The notes under the pieces are model-generated. The model was not told the origin of the DNA, did not search any database, and was given only the letters and a program-made list of their open reading frames with translations. From NCBI RefSeq assembly GCF_964204645.1, contig NC_134026.1, positions 8,009,450 through 8,073,449 on the forward strand: a stretch of DNA of 64,000 nucleotides, in the 5' to 3' direction. A program made the translations under genes and the position numbers. Below, one piece after another: positions 9,753 to 19,201 of this stretch; the stretch's first letter is position 1; every line of letters begins with the position of its first letter. Source of the DNA: Tubulanus polymorphus (lineage: Eukaryota > Nemertea > Palaeonemertea > Tubulaniformes > Tubulanidae).

Positions 9753-9974
9753 TTATATGGGAGGAATATATTTTTGTTTTTCTAAATAATCAATAGTTAA
9801 ATTAGATAAAGTAATTGCTAATGTTAAATTTAAAATATCATTTATATCAAATCTATCAACATTAACACTTCCCATTTTGAATACTTTTTTTAATACCATT
9901 GAATAACCAACAGTTCCAACAGATAGTAAGGCGCCATTATATAATCCAGTTATTATCCACTTATTATCACTCAT
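9753..9974 (-). CDS. Small membrane protein, 73 aa
   Basis: Intact frame starting at AATAAATG. Hydrophobic stretches at residues ~8-30 (GLYNGALLSVGTVGYSMVL) and ~45-62 suggest one or two membrane passes. The gene upstream ends exactly where this one begins (stop 9975-9977, start 9974), so the two are tightly packed. No family assigned; one of several small hydrophobic proteins in the virion block. Confidence 0.68.
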   Translation of the reverse strand: MSDNKWIITGLYNGALLSVGTVGYSMVLKKVFKMGSVNVDRFDINDILNLTLAITLSNLTIDYLEKQKYIPPI

Positions 9975-10331
9975 TTATTTATCAAAAAAATTACTATCAT
10001 CAAAATATTTAGTTAACTTATTTATGATTAATTCAACATTTATTTCATTACTAGTTTCATTTGTATATATTTCAATTATTATTTTTTTAATATCATCGAT
10101 GATAAAATCTTCATCTAATTCATAAAATCTTAAAGATTCTCTAATTAAATTAGTAATCTTTTCTACATTTAAAGTTTCTTTATCTATTGTTGTTTCATAC
10201 TCAAATGTTATTTCATTAGAAAATGCAATATTTTTAATATGTGTAATTACATCATTAACGTTAAATTTCATTTCTTTCTCACGTTTAAAATCATACCCAA
10301 AACATATACTCGGTCCAACAGTTATATTCAT
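9975..10331 (-). CDS. Acidic helical protein of unknown function, 118 aa
   Basis: Intact frame at a canonical signal (T6 run, TTATATAAATG). It has no membrane segment and is rich in Asp, Glu, Ile and Asn, predicted mostly helical after residue 20. It lies between the penton-like gene and a small membrane-protein gene, so a virion or assembly role is possible by position only. Confidence 0.65.
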   Translation of the reverse strand: MNITVGPSICFGYDFKREKEMKFNVNDVITHIKNIAFSNEITFEYETTIDKETLNVEKITNLIRESLRFYELDEDFIIDDIKKIIIEIYTNETSNEINVELIINKLTKYFDDSNFFDK

Positions 10332-10347
10332 TTATATAATGAAAAAA

Positions 10348-11103
10348 TTACTCTTTACATCTTATAACTAATTCATAAATTACAGGAAAGTTATTCAAAT
10401 CAATTAAATAACCATTATGATTTCTTATTTCTAATTTAAAATTATTGAAATGTGGAATACAAGGTTTGAAATCACATTCAGTTAAATTATAATTTATTTG
10501 AGTTCCAAATTGTTTAACATTTTTTAATGGTAAAATATTTAATAAACCAGAATTACAAATTGTATCTTTAGTTGCTTCAAATGTTTTTGTTGGGTCAATT
10601 AAATTACAATAAATATAGAAATGTGTGTAAGGTATTATATTTGAGCTACCTTCTACGTTTCCAGTAACAATACGCGGTTTAATTCCTAACATTTTAGCTA
10701 TTGGTTTGTTTACCATAAATTTATTTTGTTCATTGGCTAACTTTATTTTAATTTCATCAGAACTATCACTTTTTATAAATCTAATTGAAAATTTATCTTC
10801 ACTTTCAAGTTTTAGTCGTGCTTTCCGATTAATTTCTTGGGCTAATGTTTCTAAATTATATAATCCTGGTTTTAAAAATAGATGAAACCATTTATTTTTA
10901 TTTCCAATATGAATTAAAAAGTCTCTATGTTCAAAAGTTTTAGCCGTTATATTATAAAATGAGTTACATAAACTTATATTAACTAATTTTAAATCAACAC
11001 AATTCTTAAATTCCCTATCTAATTGTATTAGTAAATTATGTGATTTATAATTTGTAAGTTTTCTAGAATCAACAAATATTCTGTATTCTTTTAATTCTAC
11101 CAT
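10348..11103 (-). CDS. Penton-like minor capsid protein (single jelly-roll type), 251 aa
   Basis: Intact frame. The start signal is a variant, TATAAATAATG. The protein has the alternating beta-strand pattern and length of Polinton minor capsid proteins, including a segment near residues 80-95 (FLKPGLYNLETLAQEIN) typical of this group and an FYIYCNLID strand later. It would fill the fivefold vertices next to the major capsid protein. Assignment rests on pattern, length and context rather than an invariant motif; a structure prediction would settle it. Confidence 0.62.
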   Translation of the reverse strand: MVELKEYRIFVDSRKLTNYKSHNLLIQLDREFKNCVDLKLVNISLCNSFYNITAKTFEHRDFLIHIGNKNKWFHLFLKPGLYNLETLAQEINRKARLKLESEDKFSIRFIKSDSSDEIKIKLANEQNKFMVNKPIAKMLGIKPRIVTGNVEGSSNIIPYTHFYIYCNLIDPTKTFEATKDTICNSGLLNILPLKNVKQFGTQINYNLTECDFKPCIPHFNNFKLEIRNHNGYLIDLNNFPVIYELVIRCKE

Positions 11104-11171
11104 TATTTATAACATAAAAAAATTACCGCTCATCACTAAAAATTAATTTTAATAAAATTTTTCCTAAATAA
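11104..11171. promoter_or_regulatory. Bidirectional promoter between the penton-like and zinc-ribbon genes
   Basis: Only 68 bp separate the divergent starts. Both directions have T-rich runs and A/T start signals: TATAAATAATG leftward and CTAAATAAATG rightward. The centre has CTCATCACTAA, resembling the ACTCATCACC block seen in the terminal repeats. Confidence 0.65.
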
Positions 11172-12503
11172 ATGGATGAGAAGATAGCATGCGAAATTTG
11201 TGGTGAACTTCTAAGAAAAAGTAATATGGCTCGACATATGAAAAAACATGATGAAAATTATAAACCCCCTAAACTAAACTGTCCAAAATGTAATAAATTA
11301 TTCTCAAGAAATTATGTTAAAAAACATTCAGAGAAGTGTAGAATTAATGGCGCAACGGCTAATGTTGTTAGTAATGAAAGTAATAGTAATTCTGCCGAAG
11401 TTGAACCTGAAGTTATTTGGAAAAGACCTTTCTTATTCTATGATAAGGATGATATAAAAGATCATTTCTGTGAGCCTTGTCGAATGAAATTTAGTCCTGA
11501 CAAATATAGAAGATTGGGAGAATCATCAATTTCGTAAAGAACATATAGATAAAATTTCTAATAAATTTGAAACTGAATTTAATGAAAGAAAAAATAATTT
11601 ATTAGAAAAAATAAAATATGAGAAAACGTTACCAGATAATAAAGAAACAGTTGAAAAGTTAGAAAAACAATATAATGAATTAACAAGAAAAACATATTAT
11701 TGTAAATATTGTAAATTGATTATTACAACAAGTAATTCAAATCTACATAATAGAACAATAAAACATAAAGAAAACGTAAGAAAATACCAAGAGCTTAATG
11801 AAGATCTATTACCAATAAATTATAAACAAAAATGCCCACAATGTATTTATGCGACCTTACGACAAGAAGGTACTGTGTTATTTTGTGTTGATTGTGGATG
11901 GCAAAAGAATTTATGGGGTGAAGAAAAAACTAGACATTTTCTCATAGATCCAAAATTAAATTATCTAGATGAAATTTTTAAAATATTTTCTATAGAAGAT
12001 CATACACCAGAATATATGCAATGGCTTGAAAAAATGAAAATAATAGAAAATAAAAATGGTGAAATAACTAAAAAAGATATTATAAATACAATTATTCCGT
12101 CAACATTTAACACAAAACAAAAGAAAATGTATTTATATTTATTATTTAACGATTATTATGAAAAACCTAAATTAACAGAAGAAGATATGGAAAATATAAA
12201 AAAAATATTCAAACAAATATTAATGTATCATTTGGAAAATAGAATAACAGATTCAATAAATTATGAATTCTTTTTAAATAAGATTGTAAATTATTTAAAC
12301 CTAGATATTATAATTCCATTTGACGAATTAACAAACAAAAAGAAACAAAGAGAGCGAGATGAAATGTGGAACAAGATAGAACTTTATTTAAATGAAAAAA
12401 AAATGGAATGGAAGAAGAACCTAAACAAATTATACAAGAACAATTAAATGAAAATGAAGAAGCCAATAGTGATTTCGAGTTTGATGATATAGATCCATTT
12501 TAA
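11172..12503 (+). pseudogene. Zinc-finger / zinc-ribbon protein, possibly VLTF3-like, two frameshifts
   Basis: Begins at CTAAATAAATG. The first frame has C2H2-type fingers (CEICGELL...HMKKH; CPKCNKLF...H...C) and a CEPC half-finger. A one-base shift near 11510 moves to the frame holding another finger (YYCKYCK...H...H) and a zinc ribbon CPQC...CVDCGW, followed by a long helical region. A shift in the A9 run near 12395-12403 leads to an acidic tail ending EFDDIDPF; the frame read directly instead stops at 12447. Ribbon plus helical domain resembles the poxvirus late transcription factor VLTF3 family found in nucleocytoviruses and some Polinton-like viruses. The zinc binding is clear, the VLTF3 link tentative. 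Its stop overlaps the polymerase stop (convergent TTTAATAA). Confidence 0.6.
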
Positions 12504-15500
12504 TAACCATAAGGTAATGTTTTTATACCATCATCTGAAATATGCCTTTTATCATCAAATGGATTCAAACTAGTTTTTTCAGCTTCATTAATGTACATCT
12601 CGTGATTTTCTGATCTTAAACAATTCATTTTATCTTTCATTACAATTGATTTATATAAACACTTTATATAATCTTGAAATTCTATATGTTTATCAACCAC
12701 ATGTTTTGTTATTCCTTTTAACTTTTTAGCTTCATGATCTTTTGTTCTGTAACTATACATTTTACTTCTTATCCCAACAAATTCAATCATTTCATCACCC
12801 CCTAATTCATCTTTAAACTTACTAGGAATCTTTTTATTATCATTGCTAAATAGTTCATGATCTTTGGGATAATTGCTAAAATCAAAATGATGTTTTAATG
12901 TTTTTAAGTCTTTTGTTATATCATTTGTCTTGATTTTTAGTATGTAGGCGTCGGTATTTTTTTGGATTAATGGGAACCCAGAATTGAATGTTCCATCATC
13001 TGTTGATAAATCATAAACATAGTCAGTTGGGTTATATATTTCAAATAAATCTTTAACTTCTTCTGTTAACTCATTTTCTACATGTCTTAAATTAAAGCAA
13101 TTTGGTTTAGATTTAATCAATCCAATATTCATATTAAATCCTAATGAACTGCATAATATATTCAATCCTGATATAGCAACTTTTCCTTTTTGAGCTAAAG
13201 ATATTGTTTTGCGATTTTTGAAACTTTTTGAACCATCTGCAGCATAGAATCCAATGAAGAACCATTTTCTTAAATTATTTTTTGCATTTAATACATAATC
13301 TGGAACTATCTTTTCTTTTGTTGAAGTATTACTTTTAACTATTGCATGAATATAGAATTCATCATTATATTTTATAGCAAACTCTTTAGGATTATTTACA
13401 AGTATTCTATAAACTGCTGTTGATTTCATAACATCCATGATTTTAAATGTTTTATTTGGATAAACTTCTTCACAGAATTTCTTTATTCTTTCTAATAATT
13501 TTAAGTCTTGATTGCATAAATACCAGCAATATTGAGTGCGATTAACATAATTATACACACCTGCTGAACCATCACCCATGAAAAATCCTTTGATAAAATA
13601 TTCTTTTTCTTCTAATGTTTCGGGTTCTACATTATAAATATTATCAATAATTTCATCAAATGAAATATGATTCATTCTTTGGAAAAATCTTTTATGCAAT
13701 AATTCATCTCCAATTTTTATATCAGTTGGTTTTATTTCATCACCATTTCGTTTAATTAAACTATGATCTTCTGTAACATCTACAAATGCTAATTTAGTTT
13801 TTAACTCTATAGATTTTCTTATTTGTTTTATGCCTAATAATATTCTTTAATTTTTTCCATCCATTTCTTGTCCAAACATCCATTAAATCATTTATTTGTA
13901 TTAATTCTTTTTCTCCATATGAAATATAACATTCATTTTGTTTTGGAATTATTTCTGAAATTCTTCTTATCAATATTTTATTATTACATTTTAATAATAT
14001 TGGGGTGTCAGCTGTTACAGAATCAAAATATAATATTTCAATATGCTTTTCCCCAAAAAGTGGTTGTAAAACATTATAATAAAAATCATACATTAATAAT
14101 TTTGATACTTCTAAAACAGTCGAACCAATAAATATAGGTTTATTAAATTTCATTGATGTTCTTTTTAATTTAACTGCTGTTAAATAATCTTCAAATCTTT
14201 TATTTCCTAAATGTCTAGGACTTGATTGTAGGTGTCTTAATCTTTCAGAATTATTTACTAATTCAATATCATTTCTATTTCTAATATTTTCGCATGTTTT
14301 ACCATAAAAACTATTATTCATTAATTTGAAGAAATCTTTTTCAAAATCTGTTTTTGATATGGTTCTCTGTTGAGTATTGAAATCTATATATTTTTCTAAC
14401 CACTTCGATTGATTAAATTCAATATATCTATGTACTTTCTTTAATTTCATTCCTTGTTTTAGATAAAATTTTAACATTCTATAATGAACAATATAATTGT
14501 ATTTATTATTTTGAGTAAGTATTAATTTTTCTGTAAAAACATGATCTTTCGGTTTTATTTTCTTCTGGTATTCACTTAAATAACTATCATCTACAGTTAA
14601 ATGTTCTGGGCAATAAGGTAAGTTTCTTGTTTTAAACTTAATATTTTCAGGATATTCTAAATCAACTACAAAGAAATAACCAATTGGTGCTTCATCTTTT
14701 AAACTCGCAATTGCGCTTTCCCAATCAGTTTTATCACCATTTTCAACTTCTGTTAATATAAATCATTGCCCAACCATATAAATTATTGGCGTCAATATAT
14801 AATAATTTATATTCATCATTTGCTTTAAAATATCTATCTCCCATAACACCACTAATTCCACCTCTAATTGATTTTTCAAATAATAAAACCATATCTGGTT
14901 CTTTTAATAAATCTAATTCTACATTTGTATATTTTAAACCACATTGCCAGGTTAAACCAGGACTAGAGTAGCAATAACAAGGATCAACATTAAAATGATT
15001 CAAATTAACTTCTCTAAATTTTTCAAATATGTCAGCCAATATCATAACATCTGATTTTAAATATAAATCAACTAATTCGCCATGATTTTTCATCTTAAAA
15101 TGGTTCCAAATATTTAATGTTCTATTAAAAACTTCGTCTTTCACATACTCCTCTTTTAATTGATCATAAAATTGATCTTTTAATAATTCTGTTACATTAA
15201 AATCATTGTGTGTTTTATAAAATGAATAAGGAATTGCGCCTTTATATCTCAATAATTTAAAATCTTGTTCATTTGGATAATAATATCGAGTTATAACAAA
15301 ATCATTATCAACTAAACTTTTTGATAAATTATCTAATGAACTTGCTAGAAATCTATAAGAATCTAAAAATCTAATGCAACCAAATTGAAATGAAATATAA
15401 TTTTCAGATGTTTTAGCTAATAGTTTAAAATCATATTTTCTTACATTTGCTTCATTCATAGCATTATATTCTTCTATTTCTTGATTAATTGCGCCCAATT

Positions 15501-16943
15501 TTCCCGATAATTGTTTTATAAATAGATGGGTATCATATCCTGATAAATTATGAAATAATATTGGTACGAAATTTACTTTTTTAGCTTGTAAATTGCAATT
15601 TTCATGAGCAGCTCCACGATATTTTGAATTCAAATCATCATGATCTCTAACTCTTTTATCAAATGAATAAAAACGTTTTTCACAATAACAACAATGAGTT
15701 CATTTTCATCTTTTTTGTAATATAACAAATCTATAGCATTTTCATCATCATAATATTCTGTTAAATATAAAGCTTCCAATGTATAATCTTTAATATTTTC
15801 ACCTTTTGTCTTTGGTAATTGCATTAATTCGAATACATTTATTTTTAAATTATTAACTTTTTCTATTTTAGGAATCATTTTTATAGTTACTGGATATTGA
15901 TCAATTTTATATAATGTTTCATATTTCCGATAATCTGTTATTCTACAAACATTTTCCTGTGATGGATGTAAGCAACTAATAATTGACCATAGAAAACATT
16001 TATTATCTTCATTTTGAATATTTATTACTGCTTTTGTTATAAATGGTAATTTAATATAAGATGATGCTTTAATATCCTTTTCTGTTGTAAAGTTTGAATC
16101 ATTTTTAAACATTTTATTACTTTTTGATGTTTTATTTCTTTTTGTATTATAAACATTTGAATCTAAATATATTATTTCATTCAATGTTAAGCCAGAACCC
16201 TCAAAATATCTTTCTTCAATATGACGTTTAAATTCATTTAATATTTTTTCTAACTTCTCTTTTATTTGTGTTTTTGAAATTATTTCTTCAGAGAGTGTTT
16301 GAATATTATAATTCATCTTTTCTTCTGACTTTATAAAACTTACTTTCCCAGAGATACTAATTTTTGGATATTCAACATCTGTTATCAAATCTAGTATTTT
16401 TTCTATTATTTCATTAAATTTACTATAATCTTCTATTGTTGTACCTTTAAAAAATCTAAATATAATAGCTGCAGGACCAATTTTACTATGTAATGTTTCT
16501 AAAATTTCAATTGTATCTTTTATTTCTAGTGAATCAATATAATTTCTAACATTTTCCATGTAAGGTTTATTTGAAATGGATTTAGTTTTTGAAGTTGATT
16601 TTTTTACTTGTTGAGGTTTATTATCAAAATATTCTGATCCTAAAACATTTTTATTTAAATTTTTATAATGTTTTTGTGATTCGAGATGTCTATTATAATT
16701 CCTTTTTACTATAAATTCATTACAAACTTCACATTTTATTTCATCCACATTCATATTTTCTAATCGTTCTTTTCTTTCATTGGAATTTTCTGGAGTTTCA
16801 AAATCTATTACATTTTTTATATGATTTGCAGATTTTTCATGTCGTGATTTTTGGGATTTATCGATGTATTTTTTACAATATTGACAATAATATTGATTTT
16901 TATTAACATTATTATTTTCTGGTTGGTGTTCATTCTCCCCCAT
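12500..16943 (-). pseudogene. Protein-primed family-B DNA polymerase, intein-containing, several frameshifts
   Basis: Starts at T8-CCTTATAAATG inside the right terminal repeat. N-terminal zinc fingers (CQYC...H...H; CEVC...H...H) lead into a Polinton-type N-terminal region (KCFLWSIISCLHP), then the exonuclease domain (motif HNLSGYDTH; YLKSD) and the polymerase: motif A DANNLYGWAM, motif B FFKLMNNSFYGKT, motif C split by an intein, and the C-terminal SKMYSY and SPFDDKR-like segments ending PYGY. Frameshifts lie near 15700, 14760 and, within the intein, 13800. The open stretch 14478-14742, without a Met-initiated frame, is continuous coding. This enzyme would replicate the element from a protein primer. 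Highly recognisable family; the breaks mean it is probably inactive unless they are assembly errors. Confidence 0.93.
12956..14021 (-). other. Intein with LAGLIDADG homing endonuclease inside the DNA polymerase
   Basis: Starts at a Ser codon (14019-14021) directly after the first Asp of motif C and ends at an Asn codon (12956-12958) before a Thr-Asp. Block A is SVTADTPIL. Block B is a T-x-x-H motif (VTEDHSL), read in the second frame after a one-base shift in a T5 run (13798-13802). The endonuclease motifs are GFFMGDGSAG and GFYAADGSKS. The C-terminal blocks are VYDLSTDDGTF and LIQKN, with Lys in place of the usual penultimate His. Length is 1,066 bp, 355 codons plus the extra base. The insertion site equals the pol-c site used by archaeal and giant-virus polymerase inteins. 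The splicing residues Ser1, terminal Asn and Thr+1 are all present. Confidence 0.9.
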
Positions 16944-17023
16944 TTATAAGGAAAAAAAATTACTTGTGGTGATCAGTGTTCGACCTTCGACCTCTGATCT
17001 GAAACCCTACTTTCCCAAATACT
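16479..17023 (-). repeat. Right terminal inverted repeat (full length)
   Basis: Reverse complement of the left end. It contains the polymerase promoter, start codon (16943) and the codons for the two N-terminal zinc fingers and following segment. The intact polymerase 5' end therefore lies inside the terminal repeat, and the left end carries a dead copy of it. Confidence 0.88.
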
Positions 17024-17029
17024 AGCAGA
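17024..17029. repeat. Polinton target-site duplication, right copy
   Basis: AGCAGA, identical to 759-764. The pair fixes the element borders at 765 and 17023. Confidence 0.93.
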
Positions 17030-17224
17030 GATTCCTCTGAGTGACATTTGTGAAAACTTTGGTTAAACTTAACCAGGGATAGTTAACATGGTGACATAAA
17101 ATCTCATGTTTGCAATGCTATTTTACCGGCCGGTTATCTTACCAACTTTTGAGCAACCTTGAAACTCCAGAAAAGCCACGTGTGCTGACTACCAATCCAC
17201 CTCCGGTTTTCCCGGTGCTGGTTA

Positions 17225-17640
17225 AAATGGAGATGATTGTCGTCATGATCGTGATAGATGGTGATGCTTGTGAAGGTGATAGTGGTGATGTGATAGTGGT
17301 GATGGAGATGGTGATAGTGATGGGGATGCTGTAGGCGATCGTGGTGGGATGATGGTGAAATAAGTGATGGTGGTGATGGGGGAGGGGGGGGGGGTGATGA
17401 TGATGGTGAAATTAGTGATGTTGGTGGAGTTGGTGATGCTGGAGAAGGTGTGGCTGGTGATGGTGGTGATGGCGCTGATGATGGAGAAGGTGATGGTAGA
17501 GATTTTTTATGATAGCGATGCTGAAGGAGGTGACGGCGGTGATACTGGAGGATGATGGTGCAGATGGTGGATACGACGGGTGATGATGGTGGTGATGCTG
17601 GAGAAGGTGATAAGGCGATGGTGGTGAAGCTGAGCAAGGT
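17225..17640. repeat. GATGGTGGTGAT-type minisatellite
   Basis: Degenerate tandem array of GATGGTGGTGATG(G/C)TGGAGAAGG units with a G-run near 17385. Strand asymmetry is strong (G/A/T versus C/A/T). Open frames through it are artefacts of the repeat. Confidence 0.85.
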
Positions 17641-19041
17641 AAAAACACTGACAGTGTCAAAACAAATTAGAAGTTTCTTGTTATTCTAGGGTAGCGCGAA
17701 CCAGGCCGATTACTGATGAAATCACGTTTATGGACTGACTGACTGACTGTGGATTTAAATAAGTTTGACGTTAGGATATCTTTTTATAGTAAAACCATCA
17801 CGGATTAATGTTAGGGTGAAACGATATTTTTATATGAAAAGCTGGCTTAATGCTCCGGTGTATTCAATGTTTCGTGCCCATTAACTAGACCTCAAGTGAA
17901 ACTGTTACAAGCATTATTGTTGTACGTTTTGATTTTGTAGTTTTCTGATCAAACGAAACCATTTCTGAACCTCTGAATAACTGAATCATTACAACAGTAT
18001 TTGAAGTAATGATCAAAGTAAACGGTAGAATACTAAAGTGGACGCCAGTTATGGCAAAATATGTTATTTGGTGAAATATAGTTCGTGGCAACATCCGAAA
18101 AACCTGTCAGTTGTAAAGTTTATTGCGCGTTATGAGTAATGATATGAAACCAATCCAACAGTTAGCGCATGGCTAAGGTAGTAGAAATAGCTGTAACGTT
18201 TCTGTTGCATTCAACTTAACCGTTACAAGGTAAGATGATGGAAGGCGAAAACCACCAAAACATGGTTATGTCATTCGATAATAAAAAAAATTTAAAAAGA
18301 TGATGAAAACATACAAAAAGTGAAAACATGTAATAAGGTGATGAAAACAAACTGTCAATAGGTGATAAAAAATCAATTGATGGTATCTTATCATATTTTC
18401 ATATTTTATCACCTATTCATCTTTTACAACCTTTTCATTATCTTTCGACGGTTGCCAATAGCAATATGTTACCTCATATTATTAATATATTACCTCAGCA
18501 AGAGAGTATATGAATACTTATACATTGTTTAGTATGGTAACGTATCTGTTGGGCCATATTTTGCAACAGAATAATTTTTTGTTGCTGAAGAAAAGCGAAC
18601 TTCATGGTCAAATAGATGTTTATTTGCCGACCATTACGGGTACCTGTAAAGATAAAACTCATTGGACTGATTTCACAGGAGAAAAAAATGCCCTTTGATT
18701 GTTGATGTCAACTGCGACTGAGGTTAAACGGCCTGTTCGCATTAAGTGAATATATTTTTTCAAAGATAGATCGCAACCAACAAAAACTATATATTTTTGT
18801 GTTGGAAACATACACCCGATCATGCCAAACAGATAATATCCCCGGGAAAATATCGCGGATTTATTGCGGCAACGAATTAAGTCCATGCATCAATGGAAAA
18901 TCCTGTATTCAACGGATTGATTCTGATAACGGCTCCAGTGACTTTAAAAAGCTAACGGTGAAATATAATGACGTTTTCAAAATGATAGTTATACAAATCG
19001 CGGCAGTTTTTTCCAATCGTATTTCAAGTATTGCAGTCATC
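17641..19041. other. Host spacer, no gene recognised
   Basis: No domain or convincing exon is visible. A 14-bp inverted repeat (AATAGGTGATAAAA at 18357-18370, complement at 18404-18417) within a region of related GATGAAAAC-like repeats may be the core of a small foldback element. Confidence 0.5.
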
Positions 19042-19128
19042 ATTCAGGAGAATCCGGCCCGCCGCCACCCTGATCATTCAGGAGAATCCGACCCGCCGCC
19101 GTCCGGACCATTCAGGAGAACCATTCAG
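19042..19128. repeat. Short tandem repeat, about 35-bp unit
   Basis: Three degenerate copies of a unit beginning ATTCAGGAGAATCCG with GC-rich CCCGCCGCC centres. Confidence 0.7.
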
Positions 19129-19201
19129 AGGTGCTGCCTCAGTACACATCATTCGCGGTTAATAAGTGAACTAGAGAAGGGTCATTCTTAAGAATCCGCA
19201 G

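Larger units (their letters stand above)
765..17023. mobile_element. Maverick/Polinton element (endogenous virus-like DNA transposon)
   Basis: A 16,259-bp element beginning AGTA and ending TACT, with a perfect 6-bp target duplication and long terminal inverted repeats. It encodes family-B DNA polymerase, integrase with chromodomain, packaging ATPase, major capsid and penton-like proteins, the defining Polinton set. Most genes are on the minus strand; a short rightward gene near the left end and a zinc-ribbon gene near 11.2-12.5 kb run on plus. It is strongly AT-rich, unlike the flanking host exons. About eleven coding breaks (indels plus two in-frame TAA) imply a decayed or imperfectly assembled copy. 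The outer ~85 bp of the two termini differ at only a few positions, so insertion is not ancient. Confidence 0.95.

Noticed and set aside
17110-17660. Met/Val- or Ser/Pro/His-rich frames
   Set aside because: Low-complexity translation of the GATGGTGGT minisatellite.
18799-19191. 130-codon frame
   Set aside because: No domain, no splice context, and its end crosses a tandem repeat.
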